Of a DNA stretch of 64,000 nt, positions 42,781-52,944 are shown piece by piece. Both the position numbers and the translations under genes were made by a program. Every line of letters begins with the position of its first letter. The first letter of the stretch is position 1. This DNA is from Bin80 sp965220365 (GTDB taxonomy: Bacteria; Bacteroidota; Rhodothermia; Rhodothermales; Bin80): assembly GCA_965220365.1 (NCBI GenBank), contig OZ244823.1:124001-188000 (forward strand). Reading direction: 5' to 3'. The notes under the pieces are model-generated. The model had not been told where the DNA came from, did no database searches, and saw nothing but the letters and a program-made list of their open reading frames with translations.

Positions 42781-43898
42781 CCCACTATAAAATGAGACAT
42801 ATTATCTTGACTATAGCGGTGTGCCTGATGATGGCTAGTCTGGGAACCGGCTGTGGTGGTGAACAGGAGGCCGCCGTACCAGAAATTCGACCTGTCCGGT
42901 ACGCGCAAGCCTTTGTTGCTGGCAGCAACCAGACTCGAACATTCCCCGGAGTTTCCCGTGCCGCCTCTGAGCAAAATCTAGCATTCCGGGTTTCTGGAAC
43001 CGTGACCGCTGTACAGATCAATGTCGGTTCAATCGTGCGGAAAGGGCAAGTACTCATGCAACTGGATTCCGGTGACCTTGAACTAAGAAGACAGCAGGCC
43101 GAAGCTGGCCTCGCACAGACCCTTGCACAGTCCCGCAATGCTGAGGCCAACTACGAACGAGTCGTTGCGCTCTATGAAAATGGAAATGCCTCCATGAGCG
43201 AAATGGACGCGGCAAGAGCATCCTACGAATCAACCAACGCTTCCCAGGCATCTGCCGAAACGGCCCTTCGCCTCGCCGAACAACAGGTTTCCTATACCCA
43301 GTTGGTGGCACCTGTCAATGGGTCTGTAAGTCAAGTGGCTGTGGATGTGAATGAAGCAGTTGGAGCTGGCCAGCCAGTGGTCGTCATTATTGATAGCGGT
43401 GAAAATCCTGAGGTCCAGGTGACCGTGCCGGAAGTATTTATCGGAAGCCTTCGCAGAGGGTACCCAGCAAATGTCGTCTTTGGTGCTCTTGAAGAGGGAA
43501 CCTTCACGGCATCGGTCACAGAGGTGGGCACCGCTGCCACGAACGCTGGTGGTTTCCCCGTGATCGTACGTCTGAATGATGGAACAAATGTAAACCAGGT
43601 CCGCTCTGGAATGGCTGCCGAAGTGACCTTCCGTATCATGGGGAACGCTGAATTCACTGGAGTACTGGTTCCTCCACATGCCGTAGGACAAGACCATAAG
43701 AGCCGCTTCGTATATGTCCTCAGTCCGTTGGACACTTCGGATATTGCCACCGCGGAGCGTCGAGCCGTTGAAATCGGTGCTCTAACCCCCGATGGGCTTG
43801 AGATCCTTGGTGGTGTTAACGATGGGGAATATGTGGCTACTGCCGGACTGAGGACCCTAGTTACAGGGCAACAGGTTCGTCTCTTGGAATTACGTTAA
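42777..43898 (+). CDS. RND efflux periplasmic adaptor lipoprotein (AcrA type)
   Basis: 373 residues with lipobox SLGTGC (Cys26). Standard adaptor order: lipoyl half (FRVSGTVTAVQINVGSIVRKGQVLMQLD), alpha-hairpin (about 100-165, RRQQAEAGLAQTLAQSRNAEANYERV), second lipoyl half (YTQLVAPVNGSVSQV), beta-barrel and membrane-proximal domains. It connects the inner-membrane RND pump to the TolC-like channel. ATG overlaps the upstream stop; the permease starts 27 bp downstream. Confidence 0.92.
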   Translation: MTHYKMRHIILTIAVCLMMASLGTGCGGEQEAAVPEIRPVRYAQAFVAGSNQTRTFPGVSRAASEQNLAFRVSGTVTAVQINVGSIVRKGQVLMQLDSGDLELRRQQAEAGLAQTLAQSRNAEANYERVVALYENGNASMSEMDAARASYESTNASQASAETALRLAEQQVSYTQLVAPVNGSVSQVAVDVNEAVGAGQPVVVIIDSGENPEVQVTVPEVFIGSLRRGYPANVVFGALEEGTFTASVTEVGTAATNAGGFPVIVRLNDGTNVNQVRSGMAAEVTFRIMGNAEFTGVLVPPHAVGQDHKSRFVYVLSPLDTSDIATAERRAVEIGALTPDGLEILGGVNDGEYVATAGLRTLVTGQQVRLLELR

Positions 43899-43924
43899 CT
43901 GATTGATCTCACAATCCCCTCGTT

Positions 43925-46900
43925 ATGGACCTGACTCGCCTTGCGATCAATAACCGCACTGTCACTTTCGTGGCGCTTGCAGTAATAGCCTTGTCCGGTT
44001 TTTTTGCCTACCAGCAACTCCCGCGCGCAGAAGACCCGGGCTTTTTGGTCCGGAGTGCCATGGTGCGTACACAGTTCCCGGGCGCATCCCCCGAGCGGGT
44101 TGAACTCTTGGTAACGGATCGAATTGAGCAGGTTATTCAAGAGATCCCTGAGGTTGAAAATATCACCAGCGAATCGCGCACCGGTCAGTCTATCATCACG
44201 GTTGAGGTACGCGAGAGTGTTACCGAATTGCGCCCGGTCTGGGACAATTTGCGCCGAAAGATTGAGGGGATGATTAATCAGTTGCCACAAGGCGTTGTGC
44301 CAATCATTGATGACGAACTGGGCGAAGTATTCGGAACAATGATCACGCTCACTGCCGATGGATTCTCCTATGCAGAGCAAGAGGAGATTGCCGAGCAGGT
44401 ACGTGACGTATTCCTTCGGCTCAATGACGTTGCAAAGGTCGAAATAAAAGGACTACAACAGGAGCGGGTCTTTGTTGATTTCGACAATGCGAGGCTGTCA
44501 GGACTGGGCCTGTCTGCGGCGCAGCTACAGGGGATCCTTCAAGCGAGTAACATCATTATTTCGGGTGGCACCGTTGAGACTGGGGTAGAGCAGATCACGC
44601 TTGAACCAAGTGGCAACTTCACCTCCGTGGACGATATTCGCCAGACGCTCATCACCTTGCCTGGATCTGGAGAGAACGTCTTCCTTGGTGATGTCGCGGA
44701 GATTCGGCGAGGCTATGTAGAGCCTGCGATATCAAAAGTGCGAGCCAATGGAGAACCCGCGCTAGCGCTGGGCATTTCGATGCGGGCGGGCGGCAATATC
44801 GTTCAACTCGGTGAAAACATCCGGGCTGCCGTCGCCGACTTGGAACAGCAGTATCCCGTGGGAGTCACCTTTGGCTTCGTGGCATTCCAACCCGAGGTAG
44901 TTGACCGGGCAGTTTCTACTTTTGTGGTCTCCATCTTTCAAGCCGTCGGGATTGTACTGATCTGCATGCTCCTTTTTCTTGGCCTGCGAACGGGGCTGGT
45001 TGTCGCATCCCTAATCCCTATGACGATGTTGGCCACACTGATGTTGATGCAGTTCTTCGGCATTGGAATGGACAAGATGTCACTGGCCTCCCTGATTATC
45101 GCTCTAGGACTCTTGGTGGACAATGCCATCGTTATGAGCGAATCTATTTTGGTGCGACTGCAGGCAGGAGAAAGAGCGCGTGCAGCTGCATTTGCAGCTT
45201 CCAAGGAACTGCGTGTTCCTTTGCTCATCTCGTCCCTCACTACGATTGCCGCCTTCCTGCCAATCGTTCTCGCTGAAAGTGCAGTCGGGGAGTACACCGC
45301 ACCACTGGCACAGGTGATTGCCATTACACTCCTATCCTCATGGGTTCTCGCGATTACTATGATCCCACTCCTGTGCGTGATCTTCCTGAAGGTGAAAGGG
45401 ACACGTGAAACCACAAATTCTAACACCGAAGAACCTGCAGAAAAATCCAGAAAAAATTCCTTCGACTCAGCCTTCTACCGATATTATCGTAGTGGTCTCC
45501 AATCTCTTTTGCGACGCCCCCTCATCACCGTTTTGGGGGCCTTTGCGCTACTTATCGTGGCACTAGGACTCTTTCGCTTGATTGAGCAGAGCTTCTTTCC
45601 TGAAAGTAGCGAACTTCTGTTTTCTGGCGACTTTGAGCTCCCGTACGGGACATCCTTTGCCTACACGGAAGACGCAATGTTGGATATTGAGCATTTCCTG
45701 ATCGAAGAATTGGCTGCGAATGAAGAACGTGAAGGCATACAGAATTGGGCTTTTTTCATAGGTGGTGGAGTCTCGCGTTTCACCCTAGGTTATAACCCAA
45801 CGCAACCTCGTCCAAGTTACACGGCCTTTATCGGCAACGCCTCAAGCTTGGATGCACTGAGTACATCCATGGACCGGCTACGCACGTATGTGGAGGATAA
45901 TCACCCCGACATGGAGGTAACCTTGAAGAAATTGGCAGCTGGTCCCGGGGACGCCAATCCTGTTGAGGTGCGCCTGTTTGGACCTGATCAGAACATTCTC
46001 TTTGAACTGTCTGATCAGGTCAAGGCCCAATTGGCCTCACTGCCGGGTACCCGTAATATCACCGACGACTGGGGGGCGCAAACCAAGAAGCTGCTCATCG
46101 AAATCAATGATGCACAGGCAGGGCGGGCAGGAATTACCAATCAGGATATTGCGATCTCATTGCGTACGGCGCTTTCAGGATCTATAGTGACCGAATATCG
46201 TGAAGGAGACAAGGCAATCCCGGTGGTATTACGCTCCGAAGTTGGAGATCGCGAGGACATTGGTAAACTGGAATCCATTAATGTCTATGCTCAGTCCGGC
46301 CAGAATGTGGCGCTGAGTCAGGTGGCCGATGTCCAACTCACCTTTGAGCCATCCAAGATTCTTCGCCGGAACCGCTCAAAAACTCTTTCGGTGCTCTCTG
46401 ACCTAGATTCGGGTGCAGGTGTCTCTGCCTTCAACATTGCCTTGGCAATGACTCCCTGGCTCGCAGAGCAACAGAAAAACTGGCCATCTGGATACAGTTA
46501 TGAAATTGGGGGGGACCTTCGAGAGTTCGGCCTCGGCTAATGCTTCCATTGCAGATAAAATGCCTCTGGCAGGTCTGTTAATCCTGCTGCTCTTGGTCGG
46601 ACAGTTCAATTCTCTTCGCAAACCACTCATCATAGTATTGACCATTCCTCTGGGATTGATCGGAGTAGTGATCGGCCTCCTTGTCACGGGCCAGCCCTTT
46701 GGGTTCATGACGTTGTTGGGTGTGATTTCACTAGCCGGAATTGTGATCAATAACGCGATTGTTCTCATTGACCGGATTCGAATTGAGATTGACGAGAACG
46801 GCCTGGCACCGAGAGCGGCTGTTCTAGAAGCTGCTCAGCAAAGGCTTCGTCCAATCATGTTAACCACTGCCACCACCGTTGGCGGACTGCTACCCCTGTG

Positions 46901-47030
46901 GCTCGGTGGCGACCCTCTGTTCGTGTCAATGGCGATCGCAATCCTGTTTGGGCTGGTTTTCGCCACCGTCCTCACCCTCGGTTTCGTGCCGGCATTTTAT
47001 TGTCTGCTATTCCGGGTACGCTCTCGGTAG
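43925..47030 (+). pseudogene. RND efflux permease (AcrB family) split by a frameshift in a G tract
   Basis: The protein would be about 1034 residues, the usual RND length. Segment 1 (43925-46540, 871 residues) has the first TM bundle with GLLVDNAIVMSESILVRLQAGE, where one charged proton-relay pair normally sits, and the two periplasmic loops. At 46508-46514 a run of seven G shifts the frame; with six G the reading continues YEIGGTFESSASAN into segment 2 (to 47030), which has the last TM helices (ADKMPLAGLLILLLLVGQFN … GVISLAGIVINNAIVLIDRIR). Segment 1 as read stops after a foreign tail (DLREFGLG). The break could be phase variation, slippage, true decay or a sequencing error. Confidence 0.85.
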
Positions 47031-47190
47031 CACTGTAGAAGCTGGCTGCTAGGTCTCTCAGTCTCATGGCGGCAAAGTCTATTGTACGCAGGGCTGCATA
47101 ATGGGTACAGTCCATATTATCTGATGAATTGATGTTCACGGACAAGGGATTCGTGGATCTTCATTCCCCACAATTTATAGCTACTCAATA

Positions 47191-47266
47191 GCCATAATCA
47201 TCGTAACAGACCCGAATAATCACCCCGAACGTCACTTCAAAGAACCGATTCACCACTGAATCAGCG
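47191..47266. repeat. Diverged ~76-bp repeat, copy 2
   Basis: Related to 38528-38603, with shared CCATAATCATC and CGATTCACCAC.GAATCAGC blocks. It overlaps the last bases of the ecsC-like gene. The rest of 47031-47260 shows nothing. Confidence 0.5.
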
Positions 47267-48079
47267 GAGACGGCCTTTGTACTCAAGGTACAGTGTGCGA
47301 AATAGCATGTACGATGTCTCTGCAGTCTCTCTGGTGAACCAGTAATTTACCCCCGCACCCACTGCTGCACCAGCCAGTGGAATGGTCTGTAACAGTTTTC
47401 GACCAACAAGATTTTTTGCCAACTCTCTTGGTATATGACGGGATTGATCCGAAAATCCCCCTCGCACACGCCCCTGATACGTCCCACCCCCCGCATAAGA
47501 GGCCGCAGCAATGCCAACTTCATGCATCGCGCCACTGCGAGCTTCCCGTGAATTTGCAGCCGCTGCGTTATAGATTGATAAAATAATTGGCCCATGTTCC
47601 GGTCCGGTCATCGGAAATCCATATGCTGCACCAATCCTCTGAATGAGATGAAGGTTAATGGCAAAAAGCAAGGGGATGTCTGCTGCAATCAGGACCGCGC
47701 CACCCAAACCCGTTCCCCCACCACTGAGCGCGGCCAGAACCATATTCTGAGTAAAGAGCCCCTTCGCCAGTTCATCCAACGTTTCCAAGGAAGCCTCACG
47801 CAAATCTTCCATCTTTTCAACCTCCAACCCTTTCCTGCGTGCCTCTGATTGGATGCCACTCAAATCCACTGCCCATTTCGTGGCATCATTAAGCCTGGAC
47901 AGAAATGCACCTATCGCATCACTCATCTGATCCACTAGTTGGGCCGGAACCCCTTGTTCAACGGCCCAATCCACAGGACGCATGACCCAGTCCATGGCTC
48001 GAGCCGCCAAAGAGCCATCCCCGCGCAACCACGCATCAACCTCCCTTTGTACAGATTTTTCGTAAGCGGTAAGCTGCAT
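47261..48079 (-). CDS. EcsC-family protein
   Basis: 272 residues. The pattern of the EcsC family is visible: SLETLDELAKGLFTQNMVLAALSGGGTGLGGAVLIAADIPLLFAINLHLIQRIGAAYGF, then LLQTIPLAGAAVGAGVNYWFTRETAETSYMLFRTLYLEYKGR. Two hydrophobic segments (about 115-145 and 230-250) suggest membrane association. The family is named after the Bacillus ABC-transporter operon but its activity is unknown. Last gene of an operon with uppP and the NFACT gene (gaps of 30 and 36 bp). Confidence 0.85.
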   Translation of the reverse strand: MQLTAYEKSVQREVDAWLRGDGSLAARAMDWVMRPVDWAVEQGVPAQLVDQMSDAIGAFLSRLNDATKWAVDLSGIQSEARRKGLEVEKMEDLREASLETLDELAKGLFTQNMVLAALSGGGTGLGGAVLIAADIPLLFAINLHLIQRIGAAYGFPMTGPEHGPIILSIYNAAAANSREARSGAMHEVGIAAASYAGGGTYQGRVRGGFSDQSRHIPRELAKNLVGRKLLQTIPLAGAAVGAGVNYWFTRETAETSYMLFRTLYLEYKGRLR

Positions 48080-48109
48080 GAGTTCTTTGAAATGACTAAT
48101 CGCCGTGGC

Positions 48110-48910
48110 CTACAGAAAGAGTAGCCCCAGTACCCCCACTCCTACGCAGTAAACCGCAAATATGTGCAGTCGACCACGTCGAACAAACCCAAGCACTACG
48201 TGAATTGCGAATATACCGGTTGCGAATGCAATGGTTGTGCCAAGCAGCACTGGAAGCCAATTGACCGTTTCTGGCGATTGGATCAAGCCCAACCCTTTGA
48301 CGAGGGTCGCTCCAGCAATGGCGGGCAAAACCATAATGAATGAGAAATCTGCTGCAGCTTCAGGTTTGACCCCAGACAAGAGTCCCGTACTGATCGTAGC
48401 CCCTGATCTGGACATTCCAGGAAGAAGTGATACGGCCTGGGCTATACCCATCAGGACGGATTTCCGTAGAGTGATTTCGCCGTCCTGGATACGCACCAAC
48501 AAAGTGTAACCCAGGAACACACCCGTAAGAATCAACATCACACATGCGAACCAGGGACGCGCATAGGTCCATTCCAATTGTGCATCAAGAAACACATATG
48601 CCAAACCAGCAGGGATACTCGCGCAGATCACCTGCCAGGCAATCCGCGCATCTGGGTTGGTTTGATAAGCCTTCCAGGGATGCGTTAGTGTACGGACCAT
48701 GTCTCTCACGATTGCTCTCAGTCGATTCCTGTAGACTGTGATGATACTGAGGGCAGTTCCTGCATGAAGAAATACCTCAAACGTTACATCCGGCATAAGC
48801 TGCAGCCCCAATACATGCTGTGCCAAAACCAAGTGTCCCGAAGAAGAAACCGGCAGGAACTCCGTCAGGCCCTGCAGAAGTCCAAGAATCGCCGCCTGCC
48901 ACCAGGTCAT
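48110..48910 (-). CDS. uppP: Undecaprenyl-diphosphatase
   Basis: 266 residues, multi-pass. The two active-site blocks are intact: GLLQGLTEFLPVSSSGHLVLAQ near the N-terminus and SLLPGMSRSGATISTGLLSG in the middle. It dephosphorylates undecaprenyl diphosphate for recycling of the cell-wall lipid carrier and confers bacitracin tolerance. It is translated 36 bp after the NFACT gene. Confidence 0.95.
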   Translation of the reverse strand: MTWWQAAILGLLQGLTEFLPVSSSGHLVLAQHVLGLQLMPDVTFEVFLHAGTALSIITVYRNRLRAIVRDMVRTLTHPWKAYQTNPDARIAWQVICASIPAGLAYVFLDAQLEWTYARPWFACVMLILTGVFLGYTLLVRIQDGEITLRKSVLMGIAQAVSLLPGMSRSGATISTGLLSGVKPEAAADFSFIMVLPAIAGATLVKGLGLIQSPETVNWLPVLLGTTIAFATGIFAIHVVLGFVRRGRLHIFAVYCVGVGVLGLLFL

Positions 48911-48946
48911 GAAGATAGTTGATAGATCAAGTGAAGGAAAAATACT

Positions 48947-50524
48947 TCATGGAAGCGCGGGTTCAACCATCACTACCTCTTCCCGGCTTACAGCAACTTC
49001 CCCAAGCGGGGTTCCGCGTACCTTACGAACATACTTTTTAGGTGTTACGATGACTGGAGCGATACTGCTGGTGCGTGCCTTGCTGTGCCAGGCCGCAATT
49101 GCTGCCGCTTGTTCAATTAGATAACTGCTTGGCTGCGCATCGCGTTTCGGAAGCCGCAATACTGCGTGAGCTCCACTCACCCCTCGCGCATGGAACCACA
49201 AATCAAATGGGCGGGCATGCCGAAGTGTCAGCAGCTCACTCTCCCTTGCATTGCGTCCTACCCACAATTCATAAGAGGATGCAAGAACATAGCGCCGGAA
49301 TGGCTGCCCGGAGGATCCGGGCTTTGTGCGCCCCTTCTGAAACGCTTTAAGATCCTTATAGGTCTTCGCCTTTTCCAGCTCCGCCAATTCCGATTGCAAC
49401 GACACTACCTTTTCTTCAGCCTGCTTGATGAGTGTATCCAGGTGTGCTCGGGATGTTCGTGCCTTGCGCGCCTTTGAATAATAGCGCTCGGCATTCTGTA
49501 AAGAGTTCAATGCCGGATCCAAAGACACCGCGACCATGGTTCCAGGATGAAATACATCCTCAAGTTCTACACGGGATGCACCCGCCGGCAGTGGTGGCGA
49601 AGCCATCAGGATATGCCCGATCCGTTCATATTCATCTGCGCGTGAGGGTTGTGACTGTTCCGTTTTCATTCGCCCAGCTGAGCGCTCTGCCTTGTCCAGC
49701 ATCCGAACGAGATTTTTCCTTAGAGGCTCATACTGTGCGCGGTAGGCTCTCGCTGAGAGTACACGCTGTGCATACGCACGTAGCCCTTCATCAATGTCAC
49801 TGTATTTCTGCACCTCCTCCTCACCGCGCTCTGCGAGAGGAATCAGAGAGATCGCGGGCGGGTCCTGATAGATATGCAACGGACCGTGGGCATCCAGCAA
49901 TCGCAGGTGCAACGCCTGTGCCGCTTCATACACCAGAATAGGATCCGGTAGATTGGCCCCCTCATGCAACGTCATGACCTCTCTAGCTTGATCTCTATTA
50001 AAACGCACATAGATACGTTGCAGCGCCTTGGTCAGATTACCCTTTACACGATCCCATCGGGCCGTAAATTCTGCAAGATTCTTAGGTTCCGGTGCAGTGC
50101 GTGCTTGGGGAAACTCTTCTGGACCACCTTTACGAAATGCTTCCTGGACACGCCCAGCTTCGTCTCCCAAAAGCACATTGGCCTGGCTTCCATACAGATG
50201 CGCCTGAAGCTGAAGCCCACCCGTAAACTCCAGTATCAGAATCCGATCACCTTCAGAAACACGTACCCTCGTAATTGACTGCCGCCGCAGTGCACGCAAA
50301 AGAGACTTCGTGTTGCGCCGGGGACGGCCAACGTCCTCACGCCGGAACGCACCAACAATCGGTGCATGTGTCAGAAACGAGATCCCTGTGACCGCAGTAT
50401 TGTGTTCCAGCGCGATAATTAACTCTCCGGGAGCCTGGCACCACGCATCCGTGACCATAGCACCTGGGATTGATTCATCCCAGACGTGAGCAAGCTTGCG
50501 CAGGAGATAGTAATTGTTTAGCAT
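48947..50524 (-). CDS. rqcH: NFACT/RqcH-family ribosome quality control protein
   Basis: 525 residues. NFACT-N domain (MLNNYYLLRKLAHVWDESIPGAMVTDAW … LQAHLYGSQANVLLGDEAG), helical coiled-coil middle (VELEDVFHPGTMVAVSLDPALNSLQNAERYYSKARKA, then a coiled coil) and NFACT-R domain (YELWVGRNARESELLTLRHARPFDLWFHARGVSGAHAVLR). RqcH recruits tRNA-Ala to obstructed 50S subunits and adds Ala tails. Older databases call this fibronectin-binding protein. First gene of the operon. Confidence 0.88.
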   Translation of the reverse strand: MLNNYYLLRKLAHVWDESIPGAMVTDAWCQAPGELIIALEHNTAVTGISFLTHAPIVGAFRREDVGRPRRNTKSLLRALRRQSITRVRVSEGDRILILEFTGGLQLQAHLYGSQANVLLGDEAGRVQEAFRKGGPEEFPQARTAPEPKNLAEFTARWDRVKGNLTKALQRIYVRFNRDQAREVMTLHEGANLPDPILVYEAAQALHLRLLDAHGPLHIYQDPPAISLIPLAERGEEEVQKYSDIDEGLRAYAQRVLSARAYRAQYEPLRKNLVRMLDKAERSAGRMKTEQSQPSRADEYERIGHILMASPPLPAGASRVELEDVFHPGTMVAVSLDPALNSLQNAERYYSKARKARTSRAHLDTLIKQAEEKVVSLQSELAELEKAKTYKDLKAFQKGRTKPGSSGQPFRRYVLASSYELWVGRNARESELLTLRHARPFDLWFHARGVSGAHAVLRLPKRDAQPSSYLIEQAAAIAAWHSKARTSSIAPVIVTPKKYVRKVRGTPLGEVAVSREEVVMVEPALP

Positions 50525-50775
50525 CCCGGAGAAGATAATGCGTAGCCAATCCCCCTGGACCGTCTATTGGTTGGCGCCTGACCATCGATTCCTACGGGGA
50601 TCGTCTCTTCGACCGTCGTCTTGAAACGAAATTTGCCCCGTTACATAATTACAATTAGTCCCCGGAACCCCCATTATTCCCAACCTGTGTAAGCCGTTCG
50701 GGGAAAACTTACAGACCATCATAGAACAATTATCAGAAGATGAAGTACCGCATGCTGATTAGTTCTGAAGGGTTC

Positions 50776-52338
50776 ATGAAAAGAATCTGGTACTTAGGAT
50801 TGGCAGCCCTCTTCATATCCCCGACTGCCGAGGCACAGTTTTCCCAACTGACCATTCGTGGAGCGCGTGTAAAATGTGTAGGCAACCTGGCAGACAACCA
50901 TGCGTGCAGTAATATTGATCTCCTCGCCCGCATGTCTCGAGCTGATCTGGAAGTGAGAGGAAGCAGCGTCCTCAACGACATCTGGGGATGGACTGATCCT
51001 GATACCAAACGGGAATATGCCCTCGTGGGTACGGGTCAATTTGTGGCTTTCGTTGATGTGACCGATCCCATCAACCCCATCTACAATGGAAAACTTCCTG
51101 GGCATAATTCGGCGTTTCCCATCATTTGGCGGGATATGAAGGTCTACAACAATCACATGTATGTGACGGTTGACGGACGCAATAACGGAATGCAGGTTTT
51201 TGATCTTCGCCAGTTGCGCGGCTTTGATGGAATCCCCAGGGATTTCCGTGCAACCGCACACTATGACGGAATATCTTCCGCACATAACCTGGCCATCAAC
51301 GAGGAGTCCGGCTTTGCATACATCACCGGTTATGAACTTTCAGGATCGGCTCAGGGTGCAAACGATACCTGTAATGGTAGGGGGCTGCACATTGTAGACA
51401 TTCGAAACCCCGGCAATCCAACCTACGCGGGCTGCTTTGCAGATCGCACCACCGGTCGTAGAAACGACGGATATACACACGATGCCCAGTGTGTGATCTA
51501 CCGCGGCCCCGATGAAAGATATCAGGGGCGGGAGATCTGTATCGGTTCAAACGAGTCCCACATCAGTATTGCCGATGTAACTGACAAAAAAAATCCGATG
51601 GCGATAGCGTCCGCAAGCTATCCACATGTGGGATATGCGCATCAGGGCTGGCTGACGACCGATCATGAATACTTTCTCATGAATGACGAGACGGACGAAT
51701 TCAGTCTTGAAATCAGTAACACACGGACAATTATTTGGGACCTTGCCGATCTCGAAGATCCCATCTACCACTCCGCATTCTATTTTTCATCCACTGGCCC
51801 CGACCACAATCTTTACGTGCATGGAGATTACATGTTTGCGTCCAACTACTCGGAGGGACTTCGCATCGTAGATATTTCGAATATTAATCAACCTCGAGAA
51901 ATTGCCTTCTTTGACACGCATCCGGGACACGATAATACTTTTTCTGGAGCATGGAGTAATTACTATTTTCCCGAAAGTGGTACAACCGTCGTCGGCAGTC
52001 ATCCAGATGGACTGATGATTCTGGATCCGCTTCCAGTTACGATCACACATAGCGAAGCGTCTGTCGCGATTCTGGAAGCTTTTTCGCTCTCGCCTGCCTA
52101 TCCTAATCCATTTAATCCGGTGACGTCAACTGTGCTCTCCTTACCTGAGCAGACAGATGTTCGTGCAGAAGTTCTGGATATGCTCGGCCGCTCGGTTGAT
52201 CTACTAGAGGACGGGGTCCTGTCCGCCGGGCAACATATCCTCACCTTTGATGCCGACCAGCTCCCAAGCGGAAGCTACTATATCCGTGTCCAAACAGACC
52301 AATATGCAACCGGCACCAGGGTCGTGCTGATCAAGTAA
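50776..52338 (+). CDS. Choice-of-anchor-B/LVIVD protein with a type IX secretion sorting domain
   Basis: About 520 residues from ATG 50776 (MKRIWYLGLAALFISPTAEAQ, Sec signal; AAGGG just upstream). The LVIVD domain (80-430) matches the C-terminal halves of the three tandem copies, e.g. LNDIWGWTDPDTKREYALVGTGQFVAFVDVTDPINP and CNGRGLHIVDIRNPGNPTYAGCFADRTTGRR. The last 85 residues (LSPAYPNPFNPVTSTVLSLPEQ … LPSGSYYIRVQTDQYATGTRVVLIK) form a type A T9SS sorting domain, so it should be exported across the outer membrane. It lacks the FG-GAP-like half present in the tandem copies. Confidence 0.88.
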   Translation: MKRIWYLGLAALFISPTAEAQFSQLTIRGARVKCVGNLADNHACSNIDLLARMSRADLEVRGSSVLNDIWGWTDPDTKREYALVGTGQFVAFVDVTDPINPIYNGKLPGHNSAFPIIWRDMKVYNNHMYVTVDGRNNGMQVFDLRQLRGFDGIPRDFRATAHYDGISSAHNLAINEESGFAYITGYELSGSAQGANDTCNGRGLHIVDIRNPGNPTYAGCFADRTTGRRNDGYTHDAQCVIYRGPDERYQGREICIGSNESHISIADVTDKKNPMAIASASYPHVGYAHQGWLTTDHEYFLMNDETDEFSLEISNTRTIIWDLADLEDPIYHSAFYFSSTGPDHNLYVHGDYMFASNYSEGLRIVDISNINQPREIAFFDTHPGHDNTFSGAWSNYYFPESGTTVVGSHPDGLMILDPLPVTITHSEASVAILEAFSLSPAYPNPFNPVTSTVLSLPEQTDVRAEVLDMLGRSVDLLEDGVLSAGQHILTFDADQLPSGSYYIRVQTDQYATGTRVVLIK

Positions 52339-52942
52339 GGAATTTGAGGAGAGCAAATCCGCCCACCAACAGTACAGTAAAGGCGATTGCGAGCCAGTTG
52401 AAATAACGATCAATGAAGGTTCGAACCGGCTCACCGAACCGCCAGATCAACCCGCTTACGAGCATAAACCGGGCAGTTCGACTCACTACAGATGCCAGTA
52501 AAAATAATGGAAACGATGTCCCGAAAGCGCCCGCACTGATCGTGAATAGCTTGTATGGCACCGGAGTAAACCCGGCGGTAAAAATGATGACAAACCCCCA
52601 CTCTTCAAATCTTCGCCCCAAATCCGCATACACGGACTCGCTGAACCCGGGCACGTTATGAAAGAAAAACTGCGCAAGAGGGGTGAAGCCATCTGCAGTT
52701 AACCACGCATAGTGACCGAGCATATACCCGATCGCTCCTCCACATAACGAACCGATACTGCAAATCAGTCCGAAGTACAACGCCCTTTTTCGCTGCCCCA
52801 GAGCAAGTGCAATCAGGAGCACATCTGGAGGAACCGGAAAGAAAATTGACTCAACAACCGCCAGCACGAACAGTGCCACCACCCCGTAGGGCGTCTCTGC
52901 CCAACTGAGCACCCAGTCATATAGCCGCCGGATCCAGTGCAC
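52331..52942 (-). CDS. DedA/VTT-domain membrane protein (YqaA-like)
   Basis: 203 residues with 4-5 membrane segments. The VTT/SNARE-assoc block is visible: VVESIFFPVPPDVLLIALALG, GAIGYMLGHY and GFVIIFTAGFTPVPYKLFTISAG with the conserved FTPVPxK. Family members help recycle polyprenyl-phosphate or other lipids across the membrane. The 3' end overlaps the convergent T9SS protein gene by 8 bp. Confidence 0.85.
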   Translation of the reverse strand: MHWIRRLYDWVLSWAETPYGVVALFVLAVVESIFFPVPPDVLLIALALGQRKRALYFGLICSIGSLCGGAIGYMLGHYAWLTADGFTPLAQFFFHNVPGFSESVYADLGRRFEEWGFVIIFTAGFTPVPYKLFTISAGAFGTSFPLFLLASVVSRTARFMLVSGLIWRFGEPVRTFIDRYFNWLAIAFTVLLVGGFALLKFLT

Positions 52943-52944
52943 GA

